Below, in pieces: positions 1 through 12,000 of a stretch of 58,249 nt of DNA. The notes beneath the pieces are model-generated. The model was given only the letters and a program-made list of their open reading frames with translations. It did not search any database and was not told the origin of the DNA. The position numbers and the translations under genes are program-made. Each line of letters starts with the position of its first letter. The first letter of the stretch is position 1. Origin of the DNA: a virus; IMG/VR virus record IMGVR_UViG_3300027736_000053, positions 1-58,249 of that record; one strand, 5' to 3'.

Positions 1-1
1 T

Positions 2-1651
2 AATTTGATGACCGGTAAACCCGGTGCAGAAACGCTAACTCAACTTACAAATAATATTTCTGCTCAAGTCTCGGCGCAGATATCTAATTTTCAACAGGCT
101 CAAACCTCATTAACTAGTGCGGGATTACTAACAGGTAAAGAGGCTCCCGGCGCCATCGCTGGCGTAATTATGTCCGGGGCTACTGTGGGCAATAAAGAAA
201 CAATTGATGCTATAAAAACTGCTGCTGCTAGTGCCGGTGGAGCCTTAGAAAGTGCTGCTGCTAAATTAGGAGGTCTAGGTAATGATGTAACTAATGCGAT
301 TAAATCTGGTAATTTTTCTGCACAATTAGCCGGCACGGTCACAGGTGGCACCGGATCAATTGCTGCTGCTGTAGGAAGTATGGGCATTGGCTTATCTAGT
401 TTAGCAATTGCATCTAAAGGTGTTGCTGCTGAAGCGTTTGAAGCGATATCAAAATCACTTAAAGGGTTTACCCCCGGGATACCGCAAAATCTATTAGATA
501 TAGCAAAAAAATCAGCTGAACTAGCACAAAAAATTGGCAAACCAAGTGGCAAGCCGGGTGAAACTGCAATGGCACAAGCAGCAGCCGGCCCAACACCAGT
601 GTCAGCAACAGCAATATTAGCCGACGCATCAAAATTAATTGGTCCATTAGCAACCAGTACTGGTATTAATGCTACGATATCCAGCGGAATAGCAGCATTA
701 CCCGGCGGCCTAAATTCAATTTCAACGGTTCTTGATAATGCTAAAGGTGCAATTAATACAATACCGGGTACACAGGGATTAACTAATTTAATAAACACTG
801 CAACAACTGCTTCTACGAACGGAATATCATTGTCTGCTTCTACCTTAGCAGAGCAAGCCAAATCATTAACTGGAGTTGCTAGTTCAATGGGGGTTGATTC
901 TATTACCGGACGAATTCCAGCAATTGACGCTGCATTTGCATCTGGTGGAGTGTCGGGCGGGCTTACTGCGCTTACTGGACAAATATCACAAGCGGGATTT
1001 CCTACTAATCCAGCAGCAATTCCCGGATTACCTGCAATTCCCGGATTACCTGCAATACCCGGAATGCCTGCGATACCTACGATACCAGCGATACCTACAT
1101 TGCCCAAGTATTTAGGATTTGACACATCAAAAATAGGATTAGATAAATTAGCATCATTAACTTTAACAGGATTGCCGGCTGATGCTTCACAAAAATTAAA
1201 CTCAGCAATAAGTGCATTAAGTACTGGAGGAACAATCCCAATAAAATTACCAACTATCGCAATTAATACGTTTGATAGAACGGAGATTACATCAAGATTC
1301 TCATCGTTATTGGGTGATAAAACTATTCCTATACCAAATTTTTCAATGAACATGACTGTTACTAATCTATCGTCGGAACAAATTAAAGAATATGATAAAG
1401 TTAAAGTTGAAATAGCCGCGTTAGATGATATGTTTCTAGCTGATAGATTTACAACATTGAATGCTGAATATGCGTTATCTAATGCTAAAAATAATTTACC
1501 ACAGGGTGATCCTAAAATAGCGTCATTACAGTCAGTAGCAACTGAAGCAAGAGCAAAATTAGTAGCACTAGAACAAAAAATAACCGCATTAAGAAATCAA
1601 CAATTTAAATCAACTACAGAAGCATTGTCTGCAACTCCTAAAACAGTATAA
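2..1651 (+). CDS. Ala/Gly-rich putative tail or baseplate protein, 5' end open
   Basis: The frame is open to the left edge, so the true start may lie outside; within the window the first candidates are TTG at 5 and ATG at 8. The product is rich in Ala, Gly, Ser and Thr. Around residues 337-366 it has a run of proline repeats of the form AIPGLP/AIPTIP. After that comes a more ordered stretch, and the last ~90 residues are charged and helical with coiled-coil character. I do not recognise a named family. Its place directly upstream of the gp25-like and gp6-like wedge genes, with a late-promoter-like box over its stop codon, suggests a structural tail component. The long open frame on the opposite strand here is a by-product of Gly/Ala codon composition. 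Confidence 0.75.
   Translation, partial: NLMTGKPGAETLTQLTNNISAQVSAQISNFQQAQTSLTSAGLLTGKEAPGAIAGVIMSGATVGNKETIDAIKTAAASAGGALESAAAKLGGLGNDVTNAIKSGNFSAQLAGTVTGGTGSIAAAVGSMGIGLSSLAIASKGVAAEAFEAISKSLKGFTPGIPQNLLDIAKKSAELAQKIGKPSGKPGETAMAQAAAGPTPVSATAILADASKLIGPLATSTGINATISSGIAALPGGLNSISTVLDNAKGAINTIPGTQGLTNLINTATTASTNGISLSASTLAEQAKSLTGVASSMGVDSITGRIPAIDAAFASGGVSGGLTALTGQISQAGFPTNPAAIPGLPAIPGLPAIPGMPAIPTIPAIPTLPKYLGFDTSKIGLDKLASLTLTGLPADASQKLNSAISALSTGGTIPIKLPTIAINTFDRTEITSRFSSLLGDKTIPIPNFSMNMTVTNLSSEQIKEYDKVKVEIAALDDMFLADRFTTLNAEYALSNAKNNLPQGDPKIASLQSVATEARAKLVALEQKITALRNQQFKSTTEALSATPKTV
1014..1105 (+). repeat. Proline hexapeptide-type repeats (AIPGLP-like) inside the first gene
   Basis: Tandem 18-base units encode AIPGLP, AIPGLP, AIPGMP, AIPTIP and AIPTLP. 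The first two units are almost identical in DNA, so the array probably grew by slippage or unequal exchange. It forms a Pro-rich spacer between the Ala/Gly-rich N-terminal part and the ordered C-terminal part. Confidence 0.85.
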
Positions 1652-1656
1652 ATATA
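1649..1656 (+). promoter_or_regulatory. T4-type late promoter box TATAAATA
   Basis: A perfect TATAAATA overlaps the stop of the preceding gene and ends 14 bases before the gp25-like start. A purine-rich AAAGGG follows at about 1660-1665 as the ribosome binding site. In T4, late promoters consist of this octamer centred near -10. No -35 element is expected. Confidence 0.65.
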
Positions 1657-1670
1657 ATTAAAGGGATATC

Positions 1671-2120
1671 ATGCCATCATACATTGGATTTAGTACAATT
1701 AATATAGGAAAACCTCAAACTACTAATTTACCTTCTGGCCCGCAGGGAGGGACCGGCAGTGTATTAAATTCAATCGTGTATGGTAAAAAATATCGCACAG
1801 TAGATGAACAATTAGTAATTCAAGATTTTATTAATGCGATGAATATTCAGCAAGGACAAAAAGTAGGTAATCCGGGATATGGAACTACACTGTGGTCCTT
1901 TGTATTTGAGCCTAATACAGCAGATGTTCAAATTCAACTAGAACTTGAAATTAGAAGAGTTGCGTCATTAGATCCTAGGATGTTATTAAATAATGTAACA
2001 GCATTTCCACATGAACAAGGAATATTAATAGAAGTTGAATTAGCAATTGTCCCGTTCAATAATGCTCAAACATTAGGAATTTTTCTAAATAATAACAATA
2101 ATACTGCTGCATTGCAATGA
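1671..2120 (+). CDS. 25: Baseplate wedge protein, gp25-like
   Basis: A 149-residue protein that matches T4 gp25 / the GpW-gp25 family in size, position and sequence style. It has the motif NPGYGTTLW near residues 64-72, then a 'FEPNTADVQ' turn, an amphipathic helix with EIRRVASLDPR, and a final beta hairpin. gp25 in T4 sits in the inner baseplate ring, bound to the gp6 wedge, and helps start sheath assembly. The neighbouring gp6-like gene gives the same order as in T4-like phages. The start ATG has AAAGGG upstream. The C-terminus ends in an Asn-rich tail. The function is known from the family; nothing here is missing or truncated. Confidence 0.9.
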   Translation: MPSYIGFSTINIGKPQTTNLPSGPQGGTGSVLNSIVYGKKYRTVDEQLVIQDFINAMNIQQGQKVGNPGYGTTLWSFVFEPNTADVQIQLELEIRRVASLDPRMLLNNVTAFPHEQGILIEVELAIVPFNNAQTLGIFLNNNNNTAALQ

Positions 2121-2126
2121 TGCTTT

Positions 2127-2138
2127 AATACCGGTATT
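2127..2138. other. 12-base perfect palindrome AATACCGGTATT
   Basis: It lies in the 52-base gap between the gp25-like and gp6-like genes, just upstream of a GATAAATA box. The hairpin would be short (four A/T-rich pairs closing a CCGG loop), followed by TT. It could be a weak terminator or a protein site, but it may also be chance. Confidence 0.3.
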
Positions 2139-2147
2139 TTAGAGTAT

Positions 2148-2155
2148 GATAAATA
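2148..2155 (+). promoter_or_regulatory. Late promoter-like box GATAAATA
   Basis: GATAAATA followed by C, 17 bases upstream of the gp6-like start, with an AAAGAG ribosome-binding stretch between. It differs from the T4 late octamer only at the first base, and the same GATAAATA form recurs at 27613, 28402 and 29662 in this window. Confidence 0.6.
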
Positions 2156-2172
2156 CTTAAAAGAGAATATAT

Positions 2173-5100
2173 ATGGCAACCTCATCACGACAATCAGCTT
2201 TATTTGGAGTAAATGACTGGAAAGCCATTTATCAAACCTTCAAGCAAGCTGACTTCAAAAGTTATGATTATGAAACGTTACGTAAAAGTTTTATTGATTA
2301 CTTGCGGGCTTATTATCCAGAAACATTTAATGACTATGTTGAAAGTTCAGAATTTATTGCCTTGCTTGATGTTATGGCTTTTATGGGTCAGGGACTTGCA
2401 TTTCGTAATGATTTAAATACTCGTGAAAATTTTATAGATACTGCTGAACGTAGAGATTCAGTAATTAAATTAGCAAATTTAGTAAGTTATACTCCTAAAC
2501 GAAATTTAGCAGGACAGGGATATTTAAAAATAACTAGCATCCAAACAACACAAAATATAGTAGACTTAAACGGATTGAATTTGGCTAATCTTGCTGTATT
2601 ATGGAATGACCCTTCTAATTCTAATTGGTTAAATCAATATAATAGTATTATTAATGCGGCATTAATTAACGCCCAGCGGATTGGTCGTCCAGGAAATACT
2701 GCATCAATATTAGGCATAAAAACAGATGAATATGCCTTAAATATTCCGTCGGATAGTTTACCTATTGTGCCGTTTACTTCAACGGTTGATGGTATAAATA
2801 TGAATTTTGAATTAGTAAGCGTTACTAGTGTTAATGAAGATTACATGTATGAATATCCTCCTGCGCCATCCGGAAAATTCAACATGCTATATCGCAATGA
2901 TAAATTAGGATATGGTAGCCCTAATACCGGATATTTCTTTTATTTCAAACAAGGAACTTTACAAAATTTTGATTTTAATTTAGAACAACAAATTTCTAAT
3001 CAGGTCATAGATATAGGAACCATTGAAGGGGTTAATAATACTGACACCTGGTTATATCAACTTAGTACCGATAATATTACTAGTAGATTTTTATGGACAG
3101 AAGTTGAAAATGTATATGCCGATGCATATTTGCAAACGGAATCTAGTCAACGACAGTTATTTTCTGTTGGATCTAGATTTAATGACCAAGTAAATTATGT
3201 GTTTGGTGATGGAGTATTTTCTAAAATTCCTGTTGGACCGTTTAGAGCATATGTACGTGCAGGCAATGCACTAACATATACAATTGATTCTAGCGAAATG
3301 GCAGGGATAAACATTTCTTTTCCATATGTTAATCGTTCAGGTAAAATAGAAACGTTAACGTTTGGCCTACAATTAACTACTCCAGTATCTAATGCACAAG
3401 CAAGAGAGTCATTGGCAAATATTAAACAACGTGCCCCGGCCCGCTACTATACACAAAATCGTATGGTTAATGGAGAAGATTATAATAATTTTCCGTATAC
3501 ATTATATAGCTCAATTATAAAAAGCAAAGCCATTAATAGAAGTTCAATTGGAGTATCAAAAAATTTAGATTTATTAGACCCAACCGGAAAATATTCTAGT
3601 ACTAATAGTTTTGCAAATGATGGTGCTTTATATTTAGACAGTTCTGATGGTAATTTAGTATTAACGGTAACATCATCTGGTACTATTATAAGATTTTTAT
3701 CAGATACTTTATCAGCCGCATTGATTTCTAATCAAGCCCTGCAATATTATATTCAAAATTATCCAATGTATACAGTTGACACAGGACTCAGTTCCGGACC
3801 AACATATTGGAAAACTAAAACAGTAGATGCTAATAGTTTAACTGGGTATTTTTATAATACAACCGGAACAACAGAGATACCAATCCCAGTAGGAATTTAT
3901 TCAACAAACCCAGTTAAATATATAAGTAAAGGGGCATTGATACTGTTTACAGCGCCGTCAGGATATTTTTATGATATTAATAATCGTTTAGTGTCAGGCG
4001 TGTCCGGCAGACCAACTACACTTTGGACTACGGTTTTAACAGTAATAGGTGATGGATATAATTTTGGTACCGGTGGATTTTCTAATGGAACTGGTCCAAT
4101 TATTTTAAACGGATATGTACCGGCTGGATCTATTTTAACAACTATATTACCTGCTTTTGATAATTCATTATCTAATGTAATTATCCAAGAGGCTATCGTT
4201 CGAATGGAATTACAACAAAGTTTTTCTTTGGTGTTTGATAATTCATTAACAATTGATCAAGATAGATGGTCAATTAAACCGTATAATAGTTCTAATTACT
4301 TTGTAAACTTTTTTAGTTCAATTACTAATAATCGGTATACAATTTCTTATAAATCATTAACATATTATTTTGGCAGTGTTGCTGATACTAGATTTACATT
4401 TGAAATTGATGAATTAGTATATGATCCTTTTTCTGGAAAAATATTACAAGATTTTGTAAACATACTGACTACTAATACTCAACCAAATTCAAGTTATCCT
4501 CTTCAAAATAATGTTGAAATTAGTATTCTTGGACAAACAGTTCAATCAGATGGCTATATTGATGACTTTGAAGTTGAGGTTGCAAGTATAGATACCAATG
4601 ATAGAACAATCATTACTAACCCTACATTTTTTAATAGTATTACAGGGTACACTGTGGGTAATGCTAATATTGGTGTATATGTATTTTTTGAATTAGTTGA
4701 AGATGCTATAAATTTATCAAGACAACAAATTATTCCTACCACAACGGTAGTATATCAATATGCAATTAAATCACAAATTGAAGTGGTAAAATATGAATAT
4801 GTTGAAGGACAAATATTTTATGCATATACTGATAATTTATTTTATACTTCTGTGCAAGATGATACCATTTCAACCCCTTATTATACTTTAATAGAACAGC
4901 CGCAATATTCTGTAAAACCCGGTAGACAAGGGCTAGCATTTCAATATAGACACAATAGTAACAACACAACTAGAATTGATCCGGCGACTACTAATATTAT
5001 TGACTTGTATGTAGTTACACAATCATATTATACTGCATATCAAAACTGGATACAAGATTCTACTAATACAATAGTAAAACCGGCAGTACCTACCATTAAT

Positions 5101-5547
5101 GAATTAGAATCAGATTACAGTAAAATACAAGATTATAAAATGCTAAGTGACAGTGTTATATTAAACAGCGTAGTATTTAAACCGTTGTTTGGGGCTAAAG
5201 CAGAACCCGCGTTAAGAGCAACTATTAAGGTTATTAAGACTAGCGGAATAAGTGCTAGTGACAGTGAAATTCGTAGTGCAGTATTAACTACAATGAATAG
5301 TTATTTCAATATCAATAATTGGAATTTTGGAGATACCTTTTATTTCTCGGAATTGAGCGCATATATACATGCTGAAGTTGGATCATTAGTTAATTCAGTA
5401 GTATTAGTGCCAAATGACCCAACAATGTCTTTTGGAGATTTATATGAGATAAAATGTAGACCATATGAAATTTTTGTTAACGCAGCGTCTTCATTAGATG
5501 TAATTGTTATTGCAGCGTTAACTCCAGCCGAATTACAAATAGCATAA
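2173..5547 (+). CDS. 6: Baseplate wedge protein, gp6-like
   Basis: An 1124-residue protein, larger than T4 gp6 (about 660). The N-terminal ~120 residues carry the family signature: a W-K-x-I-Y-Q-T-F helix, then DYLRAYYPE, ESSEFIALLDVMAFMGQ, RNDLNTRENFIDTAERRDS and LVSYTPK. gp6 is the wedge protein that dimerises around the baseplate inner ring and relates to the P2 gpJ family. The middle (about residues 300-900) is a long beta-rich stretch, likely an insertion. The last ~150 residues (SVVFKPLFGAKAEPALRATIKVIK through the NINNWNFGDTFYFSEL segment) look like the conserved C-terminal domain. It follows the gp25-like gene, as expected for a T4-type module. Confidence 0.9.
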   Translation: MATSSRQSALFGVNDWKAIYQTFKQADFKSYDYETLRKSFIDYLRAYYPETFNDYVESSEFIALLDVMAFMGQGLAFRNDLNTRENFIDTAERRDSVIKLANLVSYTPKRNLAGQGYLKITSIQTTQNIVDLNGLNLANLAVLWNDPSNSNWLNQYNSIINAALINAQRIGRPGNTASILGIKTDEYALNIPSDSLPIVPFTSTVDGINMNFELVSVTSVNEDYMYEYPPAPSGKFNMLYRNDKLGYGSPNTGYFFYFKQGTLQNFDFNLEQQISNQVIDIGTIEGVNNTDTWLYQLSTDNITSRFLWTEVENVYADAYLQTESSQRQLFSVGSRFNDQVNYVFGDGVFSKIPVGPFRAYVRAGNALTYTIDSSEMAGINISFPYVNRSGKIETLTFGLQLTTPVSNAQARESLANIKQRAPARYYTQNRMVNGEDYNNFPYTLYSSIIKSKAINRSSIGVSKNLDLLDPTGKYSSTNSFANDGALYLDSSDGNLVLTVTSSGTIIRFLSDTLSAALISNQALQYYIQNYPMYTVDTGLSSGPTYWKTKTVDANSLTGYFYNTTGTTEIPIPVGIYSTNPVKYISKGALILFTAPSGYFYDINNRLVSGVSGRPTTLWTTVLTVIGDGYNFGTGGFSNGTGPIILNGYVPAGSILTTILPAFDNSLSNVIIQEAIVRMELQQSFSLVFDNSLTIDQDRWSIKPYNSSNYFVNFFSSITNNRYTISYKSLTYYFGSVADTRFTFEIDELVYDPFSGKILQDFVNILTTNTQPNSSYPLQNNVEISILGQTVQSDGYIDDFEVEVASIDTNDRTIITNPTFFNSITGYTVGNANIGVYVFFELVEDAINLSRQQIIPTTTVVYQYAIKSQIEVVKYEYVEGQIFYAYTDNLFYTSVQDDTISTPYYTLIEQPQYSVKPGRQGLAFQYRHNSNNTTRIDPATTNIIDLYVVTQSYYTAYQNWIQDSTNTIVKPAVPTINELESDYSKIQDYKMLSDSVILNSVVFKPLFGAKAEPALRATIKVIKTSGISASDSEIRSAVLTTMNSYFNINNWNFGDTFYFSELSAYIHAEVGSLVNSVVLVPNDPTMSFGDLYEIKCRPYEIFVNAASSLDVIVIAALTPAELQIA

Positions 5548-5553
5548 GTAATA

Positions 5554-5561
5554 TATAAAGA
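5554..5561 (+). promoter_or_regulatory. Weak late promoter-like box TATAAAGA
   Basis: One mismatch to TATAAATA, ending 8 bases before the start of the 22-kb gene. No clear Shine-Dalgarno sequence lies in the remaining A/T-rich bases. Weak support; transcription could also come from the upstream promoters. Confidence 0.3.
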
Positions 5562-5569
5562 TTTAAAAA

Positions 5570-6010
5570 ATGGCCACAAGAATTCGTACATTAAATTTTC
5601 TTCCGGAAATATTTAAAACTCCTACCAATGCTCAATTTTTAAAAGCCACGCTTGATCAAATAGTAGCGCAACCAAATACTAAAAAAATACAAGGGTATGT
5701 TGGTGGTGATTTTGGTCCTGGAATTAATCCAAATGATTATTATGTTGTTGAACCTACAAAAACTCGCACCGACTATCAATTAGACCCGGGTGTGGTTTTT
5801 ACTAAAGCAAATGATGCCACTGCAAAAGATTTTATTAGTTATCCAGGCATTATTGATGCTCTTAAGGTAGAAGGTGGGTTAACTAATAATAATAATAGAT
5901 TATTTAATAGTGAGTTCTATTCATGGGATTCCTTTACTAATTTAGATAAAATAATTAATTTTAATCAATACTATTGGTTACCAAATGGACCAAATCCAGT
6001 ATTAATATCA
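5570..6010 (+). other. Conserved N-terminal domain of the giant protein
   Basis: Residues 1-147 are aromatic- and charge-rich, quite unlike the Ser/Thr/Ile-rich modules that follow. Motifs in order: [49 protein letters not shown] and [16 protein letters not shown]. It probably anchors the protein to the baseplate. The first ITC-type module begins only after residue ~320. Confidence 0.7.
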
Positions 6011-9000
6011 AATGCAACAGTTTATGCTGCTGCCGAGTATACCGTAACTACTAGTAGTACAACTGCCGGGTATAGTATTTCTACAATTCAGGGACAACTT
6101 GGTACAACTAATCCATCACTAACTTTATTACGTGGAGGTACATATACTTTTGCAGTTAATCAAACTAGTAACTTTTGGATACAAGGTGCGCCCGGCGTTA
6201 CCGGATATAGTCCTACCCAGCCCAATGTACAAACTAGAGATGTTTTGGGGGTAACTAATAATGGGGCCGAAACAGGATTAATTACATTTACTGTCCCTAA
6301 TAAAAATGCACAAGATGAATATAATTTTTTAGGTAATACTTTAGTTGATGTTGTTAGTACAATCCCGTTTGAACAAGTTAACGGAGCATTACTATCAGAT
6401 TTAGTAGCAATAGACGGAATAACCTCACTTGAAGGGTTAACGGTAATGTTTTATAATACCGGTATACCTGACGAAATTGGATATGTGTCTAACTTTTTTG
6501 ATTATACAAATTTTGACCAAAATACTAATTTAGTGGCTGCATTAACTATATCAGTAACCAATACAACCACCGGTACTAATTTAATAACATGTAATTCTAC
6601 TGCAGGACTAACACTAAATGATACTATAACATTTACTGGAAATATACCATTTGGTGGATTAATACAATATTCTGCAACGATCCCCAATACAATTTACTAT
6701 ATAAAAACAATTGATAGCTCAACAACATTTACTATTTCACAAACATTAGGCGGTGTAGTTTTTCCTTTAACAACAGCCACCGGAACGTTAATTGGTAATA
6801 TTAATGAGGGGTTGCTAGAAGAAGGATATTATACAACAGTCAATGATAATTTTTATACTATCACCTATATTGGGTCATCAAGTGATCCAATTATTAGACT
6901 TGTCCCGGCAGGGCAAATACCCACTAATGAAAAAATAACTGCGGTATACGGAACTGAATGGATAACTAGGAATTTTTATAAAAATATATACGGATATATA
7001 AGTGTATATCCTTATCTAAGCGCAATATTAGATAAATTATATTATCAAGACGGCACCTCACAAAATAAAGTGGGAGTAATTAACCTTATTGATAGTAATA
7101 ATACTTACTCGTTAAATGTTGATGTTGACATCTTAGGTAAACAAAATTTTACTTCTAGTGGAGGTGTTGTATTTACCAATGGACTTAAAGTAATATTTCG
7201 CGGAGATGTATTTCCAAGTTCGTATAGAACAGGACAATATTATGTAGAAGGCGTGGGCACTGCAATTGAATTATTAAAGGTGCAGGATTTAATAGTCCCT
7301 GAGGCATTTACCTCAGGAACATATATTCCATATGATAGCACTGCATATGATATTGGAAATTTTGATTCGGAATTGTATATTCCACTAACACCGGATTATA
7401 TAACAATTGCTAGAAATTCTATTAATAAAAATGCCTGGTCAAGAAGTAATAGATGGTTTCACATTGATGTAATCACAGCAACTGCTACTTATAATAATGA
7501 TCCTGCGTCAATATCAATATACGCTACACAAGAATATAAGGCTAAACGTCCCATTATAGAATTTTATCCAAATATTAATTTATTTAATTCTGGCACTATA
7601 GGTAAGAGTCCTATAGATTTTATAGATGATAGAACTACAGATGCTTTTTCATTAGTTGCAGGAAAGGAAAACTATTACCCAGATGTAACTAGTTATTCTA
7701 CGTATACTACTACTATTAATGGAGTATCTGGTAATTTGTCCGGTACTAGAACTGCAAGTAACACAACAGTTAACACTAACTTAATTACATTAAGTTTAGG
7801 CAATACTGTTGGATTTCAAATAAATGATAAAGTTGTTTTTACTGGTTACCCAGATTTTGGTAATATTTTATCTGGTATAACTTATTATATTTCAACGTTA
7901 GTATCTACCCCGTCAGCATTCATTGGGTATATCTCAACGAATACACTTACTGTTAATTCTATTAGTGCAGGAAGTTTAAAACTAGGAACTTATATTTCTG
8001 GAGCAGGCATAACCGCAGGAACTTATATTACGGCATTTGGATCAGGCTCCGGCGGTACAGGAACCTACACAATTAATAGTACGTTGGTAATTACAACTTC
8101 TGATATGGTTGGAAATACGTATGAATCATTTACTATATCTGAAGATCAAAACGGAGATACATTAATATTGTCTACCGCTAGCGGAACATTTGATGTTGTT
8201 GTAACTCCGTTGTCTACTACTGCAACAGTACTGGCAACTGACATAATCGGCTCAATTGCAGTTGGGCAATATATTACGGATTCTACACAGTTATTGCCTA
8301 AAAATAGTATTATTACTGCTATTAGCGGGACAACTACGCTAACAATAACCATGACATGGAATCAATCAACAATATTTGCATCAACTACTGTTGCTTCAAT
8401 TATAACAACAGATTTACAGGTAGATAACTATGCATTATTTCCCGGAGCAAGAGTTGTTTTTACAGCAGAAACAAATGATAATATAAAAAATAAAATTTAT
8501 GTATCACAATTTTCAATTGTGGCAGGATCAACTACTCCTGTTATAACTTTAACTGAGGCAGAAGATGGATTGGTACTGCCTGGTGAACAAACTGTTGCTT
8601 TCAGAGGATATAATTATCAAGGTATGGATTTTTACTTTGATGGAACTAGTTGGATAGAATGCCAACAAAAAATAACAGTAAATCAACCTCCATTATTTGA
8701 TGTTTATGATAATAATGGAATAAGTTTTGGAAACACAGAAATATACTCAAGTAGTTCATTTGCAGGATCTAAATTATTTGCATACGGAATAGGTTACGGG
8801 ATTGATGATATTATATTAAGTTTTCCACTTAGATATAGTTCAGTAGCCAATGTTGGTGATATAAGTTTTGATGTGTCATTAAATAAAGATACCTTTAATT
8901 ATGTATCGGGAACTACTCCTATAACTCAAAAAATTAATACAGGATATGTTGAAAATACTATTTCGTTTGGCTTAACTAAACGTAATTTAGGGTGGCAAAC

Positions 9001-12000
9001 CGCAATTGCCCCTAGTATTCAATATCAACAGTTTCAATTTAATTGGGTACCGGTAGTAGGGACATTGCCAGTCTTTACGTGTGATATAGCAGTAGTTGAT
9101 TCGGTTGAAGGTAACTGGCCTGTTATTAAAGTGTATGTAGATAATATTTTTCAGGCTGCAGATTCTTACACATATACCACTACTACAACTTCTACCATTA
9201 TAACGTTAAATTCAACTATTATACAAAGTATAGTAGAGATATTAATATTAAGTGACCAAGTAAGCACTACAGCATATTATGGTATTCCATTAAATTTAAA
9301 TAATAATCCATTAAACCAAGATTTAACAACAGTAAATGTAGGAGATATTCGTACTCAATATCGTAGTATATATCAAAACAATCCTAATATTATTGGGGAA
9401 GTCTTTGGGCCTAATAATTATAGAGATTTAGGAAATCTAGTTCCGTATGGTAATGCAATCGTACAAAATAGTGCTGCATTAGTATTGCCTGGCGTGTTTT
9501 TAAGAAAACAAAATTATAATTTATTTAATTCGTTAATGTTTAACAGCAGAAGTTACATTACATTTAAAACTCAATTAATAGATACTGTTAATAATACTGC
9601 ATTTAATGCCTTACCGGAGCCGGCAGCATTATTAGATAATGCGTTAGATATATTAACTGCTTCTAAAATAGATAGCGAGCCATTCTTTTGGAGCGATATG
9701 ATTCCTTCCAAATCAGCATACATTAGTAATACATATTCATTTGCAAATTCATTAGATATTAGTGTATATCAATTAAGTAAGGTATATAATTTTAGTACAG
9801 CAAATTATAATGGTGTATTAGTATATTTGACTAGAACGACCAATAACACAACAAAAATTACTCAATTAATTAAAGGAGTAGATTATTCTATAAGTGCAGA
9901 TTCACCATATGTAACCGTTACCTTAGATTTAATAGCCAATGACATAATAACAATTAATGAATATAATCAAACTTACGGAAGCTATATACCAAACACCCCT
10001 ACTAAGTTAGGATTATATCCAGCAACTATTCCTGGCGTAATACTAGATAGTGCGTACCAAAATCCAACATATTTTATTGTTGGTCATGACGGGTCTTACA
10101 ATAAATTATATGGTGCATATAATTCTACAACCGATACATTAGTTGATTTTAGAGATCAGGTATTATTAGAATATGAAACTCGTGTATATAATAATTTAAA
10201 AGTAAGTGCAATTATTCCAATTAAAGAATATGAAGTATTACCGGGATTTTTTAGAGAAACTGATTATACCAATGATGAGATTTTACAAATTTACTCTGAA
10301 ACATTTTTAAACTGGATAGGGCAAAATAGAATTAATTATAAAAGACAAATTTATAATACCTATAACCAATCTACTTATAACTATTTTCAAAGTGGAAATA
10401 AGATAAACAAAGCTGTAATACAGCAAGGATATTGGAGAGGAATATTTCAATATTTTTATGACACAACCACGCCGGATAAAACTCCATGGGAAATGTTAGG
10501 ATATACTAATCAACCTACGTGGTGGGCTACTAAATATGGTGCAGCACCATATACTAGTGATAACTTAGTCTTGTGGAATGATTTAGCAGAAGGAATTGAC
10601 TGGAATGACGGTAACCCTATTGTAATTGCCGCAGCAGTAAGACCTGAATTATTACAAATATTACCGGTCAATAGTGCAGGTGAATTATTATCTGCATTTG
10701 ATGCTATCGTGGGTAATTACAACAATAATTTATTTCAACGTGATTGGAAAGTAGGTGATGATAGTCCAGCCGAACTTAGTTATCGTAGAAGTAGTTCATG
10801 GCCATTTGATTTGATGCGTATATTAGCATTAACTAAACCCGCAGAATTCTTTAATTTGGGAGTTGATTTAGACAATTACAAATTCAATACTGAATTTGGA
10901 CAATATTTAGTAAATGATAGAAGTCATTTGGTTGTAAGTAATATAGAAATATATGGATCAGGTACTGCCAAAACCAGTTATATTAATTGGATTGTAGATT
11001 ATGCTAAACAAACAGGAGTAGATGCCACCCAAGATCTATTAGATGTATTAAGAGATTTGGATGTTAGGTTAGTGTACCGATTAGCCGGATTTAGTGATAA
11101 AGATTTATTAAAATTTTATGTAGAAAAGGGCACACCTAATAACACCAATGCTTCTTTATTAATACCTGATGAGAGTTATTCGGTATTGTTGTATGATAAT
11201 CAACCGTTTGCTAAAGTAATATATACCGGCGTTATTATTCAAATAACAACGAATGGATATGCAGTTTATGGTAATTCACAAACACAAGCATTCTTTAAAA
11301 CATTTAAACCAATTAACAATGGCATTTATGATAATATAGAAGTAGAAACTCTTACTGTTAGGGTTGCTAGTAAATATTCTCCTGTTGAAATTATTATACC
11401 GTATGGTACTGAATTTTACACAGTTCAAGACGTAGCACAATTTTTAATAAGTTATAGCAAATATTTGGAAAGTGAAGGATTAGTTTTTGCTGAAATTGAA
11501 AATGGAATAGAAATAAACTGGAGACAAATGACCGAAGAGTTTATGTATTGGGCTCAGTTGGGTTGGGAAGTAGGAAGTATAGTTAATGTAAATCCTGCGG
11601 CTACCTATTTAGTTATTTCTCGTGACAGTTCAATTGTACAACCTTTAACTTTCCATCAACAAAATTTTGTATTAAATCAAAATTTATATCCAATTCAATC
11701 TAGAGATTTGAGCATAGTTCGTGAAGATACGACCTTTAGCATAAAGACATTAAATGCAGGCGACACTATATCCTACGGACAATTTAATATATATAATTTT
11801 GAACATGGCATTGTGTTTGATAATGTTACGTTATTTAATGATACTATCTATAATTTAATAACTGGGCTACGTCAAGTAAGAATAACATTAAATGGTACTA
11901 AAACTGCTGAGTGGAACGGCACGATTGATGCTCAAGGATTTATTCTTAATCAAGATAATATACTTGAGTGGAATAAAGAAGTAAAATATACAACCGGTTC

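Noticed and set aside
100-1353. A 417-codon open frame on the minus strand over the first gene
   Set aside because: The plus-strand product has ordered motifs and a tail-gene position; the antisense frame is kept open by Ala/Gly/Thr codon composition and shows low-complexity Val/Ala/Pro sequence.
2127-2138. Intrinsic terminator at the AATACCGGTATT palindrome
   Set aside because: The stem is short and A/T-rich and there is no real U-run after it; kept only as a weak unexplained site.
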